Positions 45,765 through 55,091 of a stretch of DNA of 64,000 nucleotides are shown in pieces (the first letter of the stretch is position 1; each line of letters starts with the position of its first letter). Under the pieces are notes generated by a model. That model saw only the letters and a list, made by a program, of their open reading frames with translations. It was not told where the DNA came from and did no database searches. The position numbers and the translations under genes were made by a program. Source of the DNA: Nocardia brasiliensis (lineage in GTDB: Bacteria; Actinomycetota; Actinomycetes; Mycobacteriales; Mycobacteriaceae); contig NZ_CP046171.1 in assembly GCF_011801125.1 (NCBI RefSeq), positions 4,588,001-4,652,000 on the forward strand. Reading direction: 5' to 3'.

Positions 45765-46927
45765 CCAGCAACTTCGGTGACTATCAGTTCGAGATCTACC
45801 TGCAGGGGCTCAGCGGGATACAGCCCAGCTTCCCGATGACCCACAGCGAACTGGAGGCCAGGGCGCAGGCCGCGCTGCCGCCCGGGATCTGGTCGTATGT
45901 GGCGGGCGGCGCCGGCGACGAACTGACCCAGCGGGTCAATGTGACCGCCTTCGAGAAGTACGGCATCGTGCCGCGGATGCTGCGTGCCACCAAGGTCCGC
46001 GACCTCTCGATCGACCTGTTCGGCATGCGGCTGCCCGCGCCGGTGTTCATGTCCCCGATCGGCGTGGTCGGGCTCTGCGCCCAGGACGGGCACGGCGACA
46101 TCGCGACCGCGAAAGCTGCGGCGCGTACGGGCGTGCCGATGGTGGCGTCCACGCTTTCGGTCGACCCGCTGGAGCAGGTGGCCGAACACTTCGGCGACAC
46201 CCCAGGCATGTTCCAGCTCTACACGCCGACCAACCGCGACCTGGCCGAGAGCCTGATCCGGCGCGCGGAGCAGGCCGGGTTCAAAGCCATTGTGGTGACG
46301 TTGGATACGTGGGTGACCGGGTGGCGCCCGCGCGATCTGAGCACGTCGAACTTCCCGCAATTGCGCGGGCACTGCCTGGCGAACTACTTCACCGATCCGG
46401 TGTTCCGCGGCCTGCTGGCGAAGAGCCCCGAGGAGGACCCGAAGACCGCGATCCTCACCTGGGTCGCGCTGTTCGGCGGCGCGCCCACCTGGGAGGATCT
46501 GCCCTGGCTGCGCTCGCTCACGAAGCTGCCCCTGATCCTCAAGGGCATTTGCCATCCCGACGATGCCAGGCGCGCCAAGGACGCGGGTATCGACGGCATC
46601 TACTGCTCGAATCACGGTGGCAGGCAAGCCAATGGCGGGATTCCGGCGATCGAGCACCTGCCCGAGATCGTCGAGGCCGTGGACGGCCTGCCGGTGCTGT
46701 TCGACTCCGGCGTCCGATCCGGCGCCGACATCATCAAGGCGCTCGCGCTCGGGGCGAGCGCCGTCGGCATCGGCCGCCCGTACTCCTACGGCCTCGCACT
46801 CGGCGGGGTGGACGGCGTCGTGCACGTGCTGCGCACCCTGCTCGCGGAGGCGGATCTGATCATGGCGGTGGACGGTTACCCGACCATCGCCGACCTGGCC
46901 AACGACGCCATCCGGCGACTGCACTGA
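45761..46927 (+). CDS. FMN-dependent lactate 2-monooxygenase-like enzyme
   Basis: 388 aa from GTG 45761, sharing GTGA with the erm stop; AAGGAAGGG upstream. Family motifs: [50 protein letters not shown], the catalytic His in [12 protein letters not shown] and the FMN phosphate loop [18 protein letters not shown]. Overall it closely matches mycobacterial L-lactate 2-monooxygenase, which makes acetate, CO2 and water. Substrate may differ (other 2-hydroxy acids). Confidence 0.9.
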   Translation: MTSNFGDYQFEIYLQGLSGIQPSFPMTHSELEARAQAALPPGIWSYVAGGAGDELTQRVNVTAFEKYGIVPRMLRATKVRDLSIDLFGMRLPAPVFMSPIGVVGLCAQDGHGDIATAKAAARTGVPMVASTLSVDPLEQVAEHFGDTPGMFQLYTPTNRDLAESLIRRAEQAGFKAIVVTLDTWVTGWRPRDLSTSNFPQLRGHCLANYFTDPVFRGLLAKSPEEDPKTAILTWVALFGGAPTWEDLPWLRSLTKLPLILKGICHPDDARRAKDAGIDGIYCSNHGGRQANGGIPAIEHLPEIVEAVDGLPVLFDSGVRSGADIIKALALGASAVGIGRPYSYGLALGGVDGVVHVLRTLLAEADLIMAVDGYPTIADLANDAIRRLH

Positions 46928-46979
46928 CCGATCCGGCCGAGTCGCGCCGCGGTGCGGCGCGACTCGGCCCACTCGGACC

Positions 46980-49055
46980 TCAGCTCGGCTGAATCAGCGT
47001 GCGCTTGAGGATCTTTCCCGTCGCGTTGCGCGGCAGCGCGTCCAAGAAGGTCACGTCGCGCGGGACGGAGAATCGGCTCAGCCGGTGCCTGATGTAGTTG
47101 CACACCATGTCGCGGTCCAGCCCGAAGCCCTCCCTGGTCACCACGAACGCGGCCAGGCGCTGCCCGTACTCCTTGTCCGGCACGCCGACCACCGCCACCT
47201 CGCTGACCTGGGGCAGATGCGACAGCGCCTCCTCGACCGGGCGCGGGAAGACGTTCTCACCGCCGGAGATGATCATCTCGTCGTCGCGGCCCGCGACGAA
47301 CAGCAGCCCGTCGGCGTCGAGATAGCCGAGGTCACCGGTGTCGAGCATGCCACCCCACTCGGTGGGCGGCTTCGCGTCGGTGTAGCCGTCGAAGAGCATG
47401 TGGTTGAGCACGAAGATACGCCCGGTCACCCCGCGCGGCACCGGCCGCAGGTCCTGGTCGAGCACCGCGACTTTGGTGCCGAGCGGCGGACGCCCCGCGG
47501 TGGTCGGCGCGGCCCGCAGATCGGCCGGATCGGCGATGGTCGCCCATGACACCTCCGTCGAGCCGTAGACGTTGTAGAGCACGTCGCCGAACGCGTCGAG
47601 AAACTTCAGCACGGTCGGACCGGCCAGCGGCGCACCGCAACTGGCGACCACGCGCAGGCTCGACGTGTCGTAACGGTCGCGCACGTGCGCGGGCAGGTCG
47701 AGGATCCGATTCACCATCACCGGTACCACGATCATCACGGTGACCCGATGCTCCTCGATCAGCCGCAGACAGTCTTCGGCGTCGAACCGCTCCGGCAGCA
47801 CCACGCTCGCCCGGATCGGCGTGCTGATCTGCAAGGCCGCCAGCCCCCAGGTGTGGAACAGCGGCGCCGGGATGAGCATCGTCTCGTCCATCCGCATCGG
47901 GATGCGCGACAGCAGCGCCGCCACGGTGCCGAACCCCTTGGGCTGCGGTCGCTGCGCGCTCTTCGGCGTGCCGCTGGTGCCGGAGGTCAGCACGATCAGC
48001 CTGCCAGGATGGCTGGGCCGGGCGAACGTCGGCGCGTCTAGCGCGATCAGGTCCTCGACGGTGTTGCGGTCGTATCGGGTCAGCTGCCCGGTGGCGAAGC
48101 GCGGCACCGACGCGGCCAGATACTTGGCCAGCGGCTCGAATTCGTCGTCGAGGAACAGCGCGGACAGGCCGTGCCGGGCCGCGACGTCCTCGATCTGCCT
48201 GGCGGACAGGCCGGTGTTCAACAGCACGGTATCGACGCCGAGTTTGCCGGTGGCGACCATGCATTCGACCATCGCCACCCGATTGCGCGAGAGTAGCCCG
48301 ACTTTATCTCGCGCCCCGATGCCGAGCATCGCCAGCGCGGAAGCGAATTTGTGCGTGCGATCGTGCATTTGTCCGAATGTCAGTGCACAGACACCGTCCA
48401 CGACGGCCAGCCGATTAGGCGAATGTCCCGCGGCGGCCGCGTAACCACCCGCCAGCGTGAATCCCCACCGGGCCAGGCCGCCGACCTGCTTGAGCGCGCG
48501 GTCGGGCCGGTAGGTGCGCACGACACCGGTGGTCACCATCTGCCTCAGGGTGCCCACCTGCTGTTTCGTCGGCGATTCTTCGCCGTTGACCAGCACCGAG
48601 GTCGGTTCGCCCAGCACGGCGTCGGCGATCCGGGTCAGACCGGCCATGGTCCACGCGATCACGGCGGCGTTGTCCTGTTCGGCGATCCAGGGATGGATGC
48701 GCCCGGCACCGAAGTAGGTGACGGTAACCCGCGTCGGATCGCTATCACGGTCGCCGCGCAGCCGCACGGCGGCGAAACTGCCCAGGCCAGGGCATTGCAG
48801 TTCGAAGGTTTCCGGTTCCTTGCCGATCACCAGCCGCAGCGCGGGCACGGTGAGTTCGGTTTCCGCGTGGCGCGCGCGGATCAGGAGCACCGGGTGGGTA
48901 TCCGAGGTTTCCGCGCGCTCGCAGTCGCCGATTCCCTGGAACATGCGGGCGTAGGTCTGCGGGTCCATGAAAAAGTCCCACAGCGCTTTTCGTGCGGCTG
49001 CGAACTCCGCGTCTATTGTGATGACATCCGTAACCAACTGCGTGCTTTTCTGCAT
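46980..49055 (-). CDS. Acyl-CoA synthetase fused to an N-terminal SRPBCC domain
   Basis: 691 aa, ATG 49055. Residues 1-160 have the START/SRPBCC layout (DAEFAAARKALWDFFMDP, ARHAETELTVPALRL, VTVTYFGAGRIHPWI). From 190 to the end is an AMP-forming synthetase: LTSGTSGTPKSAQR (356-369), YNVYGSTEVSWATIAD, MLDTGDLGYLDADGLLFVAGR, and the final catalytic Lys in ATGKILKR. The T-to-S and G-to-S changes in the P-loop motif are minor. The SRPBCC part could bind the lipid substrate. Probably a FadD-like lipid-activating enzyme. Confidence 0.87.
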   Translation of the reverse strand: MQKSTQLVTDVITIDAEFAAARKALWDFFMDPQTYARMFQGIGDCERAETSDTHPVLLIRARHAETELTVPALRLVIGKEPETFELQCPGLGSFAAVRLRGDRDSDPTRVTVTYFGAGRIHPWIAEQDNAAVIAWTMAGLTRIADAVLGEPTSVLVNGEESPTKQQVGTLRQMVTTGVVRTYRPDRALKQVGGLARWGFTLAGGYAAAAGHSPNRLAVVDGVCALTFGQMHDRTHKFASALAMLGIGARDKVGLLSRNRVAMVECMVATGKLGVDTVLLNTGLSARQIEDVAARHGLSALFLDDEFEPLAKYLAASVPRFATGQLTRYDRNTVEDLIALDAPTFARPSHPGRLIVLTSGTSGTPKSAQRPQPKGFGTVAALLSRIPMRMDETMLIPAPLFHTWGLAALQISTPIRASVVLPERFDAEDCLRLIEEHRVTVMIVVPVMVNRILDLPAHVRDRYDTSSLRVVASCGAPLAGPTVLKFLDAFGDVLYNVYGSTEVSWATIADPADLRAAPTTAGRPPLGTKVAVLDQDLRPVPRGVTGRIFVLNHMLFDGYTDAKPPTEWGGMLDTGDLGYLDADGLLFVAGRDDEMIISGGENVFPRPVEEALSHLPQVSEVAVVGVPDKEYGQRLAAFVVTREGFGLDRDMVCNYIRHRLSRFSVPRDVTFLDALPRNATGKILKRTLIQPS

Positions 49056-49651
49056 GGGCCGACCGAGCGGTCTGCGTCGGCATGGTCACGTAGTTGTACC
49101 CATCGGTAACAATTAGGTCAAGTACATCGCGCATTGCCATCGATTAGCCAATTACCTGGACAAATGCCCATTTTTGGCGCAATCGCCTATCGGCCACAGC
49201 AGAGTGCACAATTTGCGCGAAATGCCTGGCGGGATTGCCGATTACCCGCTATGGGTCGAGAAGACTTCGCGCGCACCGCCCGTCGGCGCGACATTCGCTG
49301 TGCGTCACTCGATCAGTGCGCACCGAGGTAACCCGCGGCGTTGTGGGGCACGCCAAGACAGCGGAGTTGGCCGAGATTTTGCTGGGCCACGAAGATCTTT
49401 CGGCGCGTCCGTACCCGACACGAGACAGATCGCCGTACCGAGAACCTCCGCGGCGGCCACTTTCCGGACACGGCAACGAACGGCTCGATCACCTGAGTAA
49501 CCACCGGCCCCCGCATCGAAACACGCTTGCGCAGCGGATCGTACCGCCGATCCGGAAACCGCGCGCGGCGAGCCGACACAGCGCGAGGGCGCACTTCGCA
49601 CTGCCGGATGATCCGGCGGCGAAGCGCGCCCTCGCTCTTGCGGTCGGTGCC
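49056..49651. other. Region without intact genes before ectD
   Basis: About 600 bp, with a relatively AT-rich start at 49100-49230. A plus-strand stretch, 49328-49423, reads KTAELAEILLGHEDLSA with Tyr eight residues after the His, resembling the LGH...Y end of tyrosine recombinases but one residue short. No intact integrase is present. Otherwise nothing recognised. Confidence 0.25.
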
Positions 49652-50557
49652 TCAGACCGACAGCGGCGTGAAGTCGCGGCTGCCGATGTAGCCTGGTCGC
49701 GGCGCGGGCGCGGCGAACGGCTCGACCAGGGCGTTCTCCACGCTGTTGAAGACCAGGAAGATGTTCGAGCGCGGGAACGGCGTGATGTTGTTCGATGAAC
49801 CGTGCATCAGGTTCGAGTCGAACAGCAGCGCCGAACCGGCCCGCCCGGTGAACTGGCTGATCCCGTACTGGTTCGCCAGCGTGGTGATGTCCTCCTGGGT
49901 CGGCACGCCGATCTCCTGCTCCTGCAGGGATTCCCGGTAGTGCTCGGCGGGCGTGCTGCCCAGGCAGGGCACGAACGTCCGGTGCGAGCCGGGCATCACC
50001 ATCAGGCTGCCGTTGATCGGGTAGTTGTCGGTGAGCGCGATGGACAGGCTCACCGCCCGCGGCGCAGGCATGCCGTCCTCGGCGTGCCAGGTCTCGAAAT
50101 CGGAATGCCAGTAGAACCCGGTGCCGCGAAAGCCCGGCATGTAGTTGACCCGGCTCTGGTGGATGTACACCTCGGAGCCGAGCACCTGCCTGGCCAGCCC
50201 GGCCACCCGCGATTCCCGGACGAGGTCCGCGATCGCGGCGCTGAGCCGGTGCACCTCGAAGACCGACCGCACCCGGTTCGACGACTTCTCCACGATCACC
50301 CGGTCGTCGTCGCGCAACGCGGGATCGCCTGCCAGCCTGCCGATCTCGGCGCTGAAGTCGGCGACCTCGGTGGGTGTGAGCAGTTCGTCGATGCTGGCGA
50401 AGCCGTCGGTGTCGAAGGCGGCGAGCGCCGGGCTCTCGACCGTGCCCCACACCGTCGGATCGGTGCGATCCAGGTGCGTTGCCGGTGCGTCTATCCGGGT
50501 CGGGTAGCGATCGATCCGGTCGGTCGAGGGTCGAGTTTCAGTGTGCTGCAAAACCAT
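49652..50557 (-). CDS. ectD: Ectoine hydroxylase EctD
   Basis: 301 aa, ATG 50557. The Fe/2OG triad region YWHSDFETWHAEDGMPAPRA is the EctD signature (H-x-D), with QSRVNYMPGFRGTGF before it and SALLFDSNLMHGSSNNITP carrying the distal His. It hydroxylates ectoine to 5-hydroxyectoine. Last gene of ectABCD, six bases after ectC. Protects against heat and desiccation as well as salt. Confidence 0.96.
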   Translation of the reverse strand: MVLQHTETRPSTDRIDRYPTRIDAPATHLDRTDPTVWGTVESPALAAFDTDGFASIDELLTPTEVADFSAEIGRLAGDPALRDDDRVIVEKSSNRVRSVFEVHRLSAAIADLVRESRVAGLARQVLGSEVYIHQSRVNYMPGFRGTGFYWHSDFETWHAEDGMPAPRAVSLSIALTDNYPINGSLMVMPGSHRTFVPCLGSTPAEHYRESLQEQEIGVPTQEDITTLANQYGISQFTGRAGSALLFDSNLMHGSSNNITPFPRSNIFLVFNSVENALVEPFAAPAPRPGYIGSRDFTPLSV

Positions 50558-50563
50558 TACCGC

Positions 50564-50962
50564 CTATCCCCCGATCGTCGAGGCAACGAGCGGGTACGCG
50601 CCGGTGCTGTCGTGGACCTCCTGCCCGGTGACCGGAGGATTGAACACGCACATCATCCGCATCCGGGTGCGCGCCGAGAGCTGGTGCCGCTCGTTCCCGT
50701 CCAGCAGGTACATCGAGCCGGGACCGAGCTCATAGGTCACGTCGTTGTCGAGATCGGTGAGTGTGCCCTCACCCTCGATCAACCATACCGCTTCCACGTG
50801 GTAGCGATAGTGGAACTCGTGCGTGCTGCCCGCATCGATGGTGGTTTCGTGGAAGGAGAAACCGACGCCGTCGCCGCCGAGGATGATGCGCTTGCTGCGC
50901 CAACCCTCCCCTGCCACATCGCGTTCGGTGCCGGTGATCTCGGCGGTGGTCCGTACGATCAT
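50564..50962 (-). CDS. ectC: L-ectoine synthase EctC
   Basis: 132 aa, ATG 50962, overlapping the ectB stop by four bases. Cupin family: MIVRTTAEITGTERDVAG, HEFHYRYHVEAVWLIEGEGT and MYLLDGNERHQLSA are the conserved EctC features including metal-binding residues. It cyclises N-gamma-acetyl-diaminobutyrate to ectoine. Length equals the family norm. Confidence 0.96.
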   Translation of the reverse strand: MIVRTTAEITGTERDVAGEGWRSKRIILGGDGVGFSFHETTIDAGSTHEFHYRYHVEAVWLIEGEGTLTDLDNDVTYELGPGSMYLLDGNERHQLSARTRMRMMCVFNPPVTGQEVHDSTGAYPLVASTIGG

Positions 50963-52236
50963 GCGATCGCCCCTACTCCATTGCAGACGGTGTCCACGGC
51001 GCTGGTCAGGATCTGCAGGCCGTGATCCAATTCCTGATCGGTAATCGTCAACGCGGGCAACAACTTCACCACCTCGTCGGTGGAACCCGAGGTCTCCACC
51101 AGCAAGCCGCGCTCGAACGCGATCTGGCAGACCTTGCTCGCCTGCGACGGGTCATCGAACACCACGCCGTGCACCAGGCCGCGACCGCGGGTCGATACGC
51201 CGGAGACGTTGCCCGCCAATTCCGTCAGCGTACGCGCGATGTGCTCACCCTTGGCCAGCGTCGCGTTCTGCAGGGTGTCATCGGACCAGTAGTGCCGCAG
51301 CGCGACATCGGCCGTGACGAAGGCGGGGTTGTTGCCGCGAAAGGTGCCGTTGTGCTCACCCGGCGACCACTGGTCGAGCTCGGACTTGAACAGCACCAAG
51401 GCCATCGGCAGACCGTAGCCGCCGATCGACTTCGACAGCGTGACGATGTCGGGAGTGATGCCCGCGAGTTCGAAGGAGAAGAACGGGCCGGTGCGGCCGC
51501 AGCCCATCTGCACGTCGTCGACGATCAGCAGGATGTCGCGCGCGGCGCAGAGCCCGGCGAGGTGGCGCAGCCATTCCGCGCGAGCGACATTCACCCCGCC
51601 CTCGCCCTGCACCGTCTCGACGATCACCGCGGCCGGACGGTCGAAGCCCGACGAGGTGTCGTCGAGCACCTTCTCCATCCACTGGAAGTCGGCGGTGGTG
51701 CCGTCGAAGTAGCCGTCGTAGGGCATGTGCGCCGCGTGCACCAGCGGCACACCGGCGCCCGCGCGCTTGGCCGCGTTGCCGGTAACCGACAGTGCGCCGA
51801 GCGTCATGCCGTGGAAGGCGTTGGTGAAGCTGACGATCGTCTCCCGGCCGGTGACCTTGCGGGCCAGCTTGAGCGCGGCCTCGACGGCGTTGGCGCCGGT
51901 CGGGCCGGGGAACTGGACCTTGTAGTCCAGCCCGCGCGGCGCGAACACGGTGTCGCGCAGGGTTTCGAGCAGACTGCGCTTGGCCGAGGTGGACATGTCG
52001 AGCCCGTGCGTGATGCCGTCGCTGGCGATGTAGTCCAGCAGCGGCTGCTTGAGCACGTCGTTGTTGTGGCCGTAGTTCAGCGCGCCCGCGCCCGCGAAGA
52101 AGTCGAGGTAGTCCTTGCCGTCCTCGTCTCGCAGCCAGCTGCCCTTCGCCTTGGCGAAGACCGCGGGCCAGGCGCGGCAGTAGCCGCGCACGTTCGATTC
52201 CAGACTTTCGAATATGCTCGTGTCGGCGGTGATCAT
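50959..52236 (-). CDS. ectB: Diaminobutyrate-2-oxoglutarate aminotransferase EctB
   Basis: 425 aa, ATG 52236, overlapping the ectA stop by four bases. Class III PLP aminotransferase: DYLDFFAGAGALNYGHN, LIVDDVQMGCGRTGPFF with the PLP Asp, and TLSKSIGGYGLPMALVL with the Schiff-base Lys. It converts aspartate-semialdehyde to L-2,4-diaminobutyrate with glutamate as amino donor. Confidence 0.96.
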   Translation of the reverse strand: MITADTSIFESLESNVRGYCRAWPAVFAKAKGSWLRDEDGKDYLDFFAGAGALNYGHNNDVLKQPLLDYIASDGITHGLDMSTSAKRSLLETLRDTVFAPRGLDYKVQFPGPTGANAVEAALKLARKVTGRETIVSFTNAFHGMTLGALSVTGNAAKRAGAGVPLVHAAHMPYDGYFDGTTADFQWMEKVLDDTSSGFDRPAAVIVETVQGEGGVNVARAEWLRHLAGLCAARDILLIVDDVQMGCGRTGPFFSFELAGITPDIVTLSKSIGGYGLPMALVLFKSELDQWSPGEHNGTFRGNNPAFVTADVALRHYWSDDTLQNATLAKGEHIARTLTELAGNVSGVSTRGRGLVHGVVFDDPSQASKVCQIAFERGLLVETSGSTDEVVKLLPALTITDQELDHGLQILTSAVDTVCNGVGAIA

Positions 52237-52829
52237 CGGTGGTCCTCCTGCGTTGTGCGAGCGATCGGTGCGATGAGGTAGAGGTCCTCGGACTCATGGC
52301 TGTCCGGGAAGACGCCCGTATCGAACAAGGGGCGCTTGGTCATTCGGGCCTCGCGCTGACGGGCGAGCGAGCCGAACAGCGCGATGGACGCGGCGTTGTC
52401 GGGCGAGATCGTCGTCTCCAGCGTCGTAACGCCCTGCGGGACAACGGCGTCCAGCAAAGCGTGCAGCAGTTTGGCGCCGGTGCCCCTGCCGCGCTGGGCC
52501 CGGTCCACCGCCACCTGCCAGACGAACACCGTGTCCGGGGCCTGCGGGCGGATGTAGCCGATCACGTAACCGACCACTCGGCCGCGCACTTCGGCGACCA
52601 CCGTGGTCTGCGCGAAGTCACGGCACCACAGCAGGTAGGCGTAGCTCGAATTGACGTCGAGGACCTCGGAGTTCTTCGCGATTCGCCACAGCTCGGCGCC
52701 GTCGTCGACGCGTGGCGCGCGCAGAACCAACTCGGCCTGGGGGCGGCCGGGGTCAGGTCCCAGCGCGGCCGCGGCCTGCTCGACACGGGATCGCTCGATC
52801 TCCGCGGTGTTAAAAGTTGGCACTGACAT
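52233..52829 (-). CDS. ectA: Diaminobutyrate acetyltransferase EctA
   Basis: 198 aa, ATG 52829. GNAT fold with acetyl-CoA loop VDRAQRGRGTGAKLLHALLD and the EctA-specific ELWRIAKNSEVLDVNSSYAY and LETTISPDNAASIALFGSLA. It makes N-gamma-acetyl-diaminobutyrate. First gene of the operon; only 84 bp separate it from the sensor kinase stop on the same strand. Confidence 0.96.
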   Translation of the reverse strand: MSVPTFNTAEIERSRVEQAAAALGPDPGRPQAELVLRAPRVDDGAELWRIAKNSEVLDVNSSYAYLLWCRDFAQTTVVAEVRGRVVGYVIGYIRPQAPDTVFVWQVAVDRAQRGRGTGAKLLHALLDAVVPQGVTTLETTISPDNAASIALFGSLARQREARMTKRPLFDTGVFPDSHESEDLYLIAPIARTTQEDHR

Positions 52830-52900
52830 ACAACTCCCTGGTCGGGCCTGTAGTACTTATCCAGGCTTACGAATCAACTTTGAGCTGACCTGGTCGAGTT

Positions 52901-52918
52901 CATTACGGTTGTGTTACG
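52901..52918 (-). promoter_or_regulatory. Direct-repeat element between sensor kinase and ectA
   Basis: Minus strand CGTAACACAACCGTAATG: CCGTAA repeated at an 11-bp period, the spacing bound by OmpR-type regulators. It overlaps the kinase stop codon and is 72 bp upstream of ectA. A relative with 13 of 18 identical bases lies at 55026. Confidence 0.5.
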
Positions 52919-53993
52919 GCTCGATTGCGCGGACGCCGGGCAGGGTGGCCACGAACCGGGCGCCGCCACCTGGTCGGCCCACGCATTCGACGTGGCCACC
53001 GTGCTTGGCGACGGTCTCGGCGACCAGCGCGAGACCGATCCCGGTCCCGGTCGCCGAGCGACGGCCCGAGCGCGCGGTCGCGAAACGTTCGAAGATGCGC
53101 ACCCGGTCCGCGGGTGGTACGCCCGGGCCCGCGTCGTCCACGACGATCACCGCCGCGTCACCCACCCGGTCCACGGCGACCGCGACCACGCCGCCACCGT
53201 GCAGATCCGCGTTCTGCAGCAGATTCAGTACCGCCCGCTCCAACTCGAGCTTGCGGCCGAGCACCACGACGTCCTCGTGCACGGTCAGTAGATCGAGCGG
53301 GTAGCGACGCTCGGCGAGGGTGTGCCGCAACAGATCTCGCACCGACAGCGGTTCCTGGTCGCCGCGGTGCATGCCCGCCTCGACCCGCGCGAGCGCGAGC
53401 AGATCGTCGAGCAGCCTGCGCAGATGGTCCACCTCGTCGGTGACCAGCGCAAGCGCCCGCTGGGAGCGGTCCGGCAGGTCGGCGCGATGCCGGTTGAGCA
53501 CGTCCACACTGGCCACCAAAGTGGTGAGCGGAGTACGCAATTCGTGACTGACATCGCCGAACAGCCGATGCTCGCGCTCGATGCGCCGTTGCAGCGAGTC
53601 GACCATCGAGTTGAACGACTCGACGGTGGTCGCGAGATCCTGGTCGTGAGTGCTGGACAGGCGCAGATCGAGATCACCGGAGGCGATCCTGGCCGCGGTG
53701 GCGGCCAGCTGGTGCAGCGGCGTGAGCACCCGCCTGCTCGCCCACCAGCCGACGGCCGCACCGATCGCGGTGACCGCGACCGCGCAGGCGACCAGTACAT
53801 TGCGCAGCAGGTCCAGATTCGCCTGCAGGTCGGTGGCACCGGCCTGCGCGTGTTCGAGATAGCTGCGACTGATGGTGAACACCGAGACCACGAGCACCAG
53901 CGACATCAGCGCGCTGATCGCGGTGAACACGGCGGTCACCCGGCCGCGCAGACTCCAGCGTTTCGGATCGAGCCAGCGTTCAGCGCTGGACAT
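52914..53993 (-). CDS. Membrane sensor histidine kinase
   Basis: 359 aa, ATG 53993, overlapping the response regulator by 14 bp. Two membrane helices (about 20-42 and 66-86) flank a short 22-residue external loop, so it probably senses the membrane rather than a large ligand. HAMP domain, then HisKA with FGDVSHELRTPLTT (His150) and ATPase boxes NADLHGGG, VVDDAGPGVP and GTGIGLALVAETVAKHGG. The short loop recalls envelope-stress kinases such as CseC. Confidence 0.92.
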   Translation of the reverse strand: MSSAERWLDPKRWSLRGRVTAVFTAISALMSLVLVVSVFTISRSYLEHAQAGATDLQANLDLLRNVLVACAVAVTAIGAAVGWWASRRVLTPLHQLAATAARIASGDLDLRLSSTHDQDLATTVESFNSMVDSLQRRIEREHRLFGDVSHELRTPLTTLVASVDVLNRHRADLPDRSQRALALVTDEVDHLRRLLDDLLALARVEAGMHRGDQEPLSVRDLLRHTLAERRYPLDLLTVHEDVVVLGRKLELERAVLNLLQNADLHGGGVVAVAVDRVGDAAVIVVDDAGPGVPPADRVRIFERFATARSGRRSATGTGIGLALVAETVAKHGGHVECVGRPGGGARFVATLPGVRAIEP

Positions 53994-54690
53994 CGAGGCG
54001 GTAGCCGAGCCCGCGCACCGTCACCACGACGCGCGGGTCCGAAGCGTCCCGTTCGATCTTCGTGCGCAGCCTGCGCATGTGCACGTCGACGATCCGCTCA
54101 TCGCCGAAAAAGCCTTGGTCCCATACTCGTTCGAGCAAGACGGTGCGACTGAGCACCCGGCCAGGGGTCTCGGCGAGCTCACACAGCAGGCGGAACTCGG
54201 TCAGCGTCAGCCGGATCTCCTCCTCGCCGCGACGCACCACGCCCGCGTCCTGCGCGAGCACCAGCGGCGCCTCGGGGTCCGCGTCGAGCACCACCTCCTG
54301 TGGCGGCGCCTCACGTTCGGCGGTGAGCCGCGCCCGGCGACGCACCGCCCGCATCCGCGCGGTGATCTCCTTGATCTCGAACGGCTTGGCCACGAAATCG
54401 TCGGCGCCTGCCTCCAGCGCGGCCACCACGTCGTGGGTGTCGTCGCGCGCGCTGACCACGATGATCGGCACGTCGTGCTCGCGGCGGATCTCTCGGATGC
54501 AGTCGAAGCCGTCCATGTCGCCGAGCATCAGATCGACGATCATCACATCGGGGACGCCGTTGCTGCGCAGATGGGTGAGCGCGTCCTCGGCCTCCTCGGC
54601 CTCCGCGACGTCGTAGCCTTCGTCCTCCATGGCGAGCCGCAGCGCACCCCGGACCCGGTCGTCGTCCTCGACGATCATCAGGTTCGTCAT
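53980..54690 (-). CDS. OmpR-family response regulator
   Basis: 236 aa, ATG 54690 (GAGGTG upstream). Receiver domain with the acidic pocket EDDD, phospho-acceptor Asp53 in VMIVDLMLGD, and KPFEIKEI; C-terminal winged helix (EFRLLCELAETPGRVLSRTVLLERVW, RIVDVHMRRLRTKIE, VRGLGYRL). Partner of the overlapping kinase gene. Its operator would be an 11-bp direct repeat, and elements of that kind lie before ectA and upstream of this gene. Confidence 0.94.
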   Translation of the reverse strand: MTNLMIVEDDDRVRGALRLAMEDEGYDVAEAEEAEDALTHLRSNGVPDVMIVDLMLGDMDGFDCIREIRREHDVPIIVVSARDDTHDVVAALEAGADDFVAKPFEIKEITARMRAVRRRARLTAEREAPPQEVVLDADPEAPLVLAQDAGVVRRGEEEIRLTLTEFRLLCELAETPGRVLSRTVLLERVWDQGFFGDERIVDVHMRRLRTKIERDASDPRVVVTVRGLGYRLDVQR

Positions 54691-55091
54691 CGTCGCACCT
54701 CGCCGACGCTCGGCTCCACGACGACCGTGAAGGCGGCTGTGCCCCTGGTTCGCTCGCTACGTTCGCTCAAATACCTATCCTTTGCAGACACGCGGGACGC
54801 CTGCCGGTGCGGAGAATCGCATCCCCATACCGACGCGACATTCCGCTTGTTCGAGCCACCTTGCCGATCTATCGGGTACCCGAACGCCTCGTCCGGTAAA
54901 CGCCGCGTGGGCGCTTGATCAGCGGTTGTACCGGCCCGCACCAGCCGCAACGGTTGCGGTACGCGGGACGGTGACGGGCGGCGCACGCCTGTCTGGTTAT
55001 CCATCCACCCTTGCCGCATGAGCGTCGTTATGCAACCGTTACGTGATGCCCCACACACGACTGCCCCGGATCCGCCCCCCGCACGCACGGC
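54691..55091. other. Long upstream region of the two-component operon
   Basis: 400 bp with no supported gene. Includes the direct-repeat element CGTTATGCAACCGTTACG at 55026-55043 and a GAGCGAA/GAGCGAA double motif near 54755. A 133-codon frame ending on the regulator start has shadow-like composition and is not accepted. Confidence 0.4.

Noticed and set aside
54687..55088. 133-codon frame ending on the response-regulator start (ATGA)
   Set aside because: Shadow-like composition, no domain; the overlap is probably chance and the region is more likely leader DNA.
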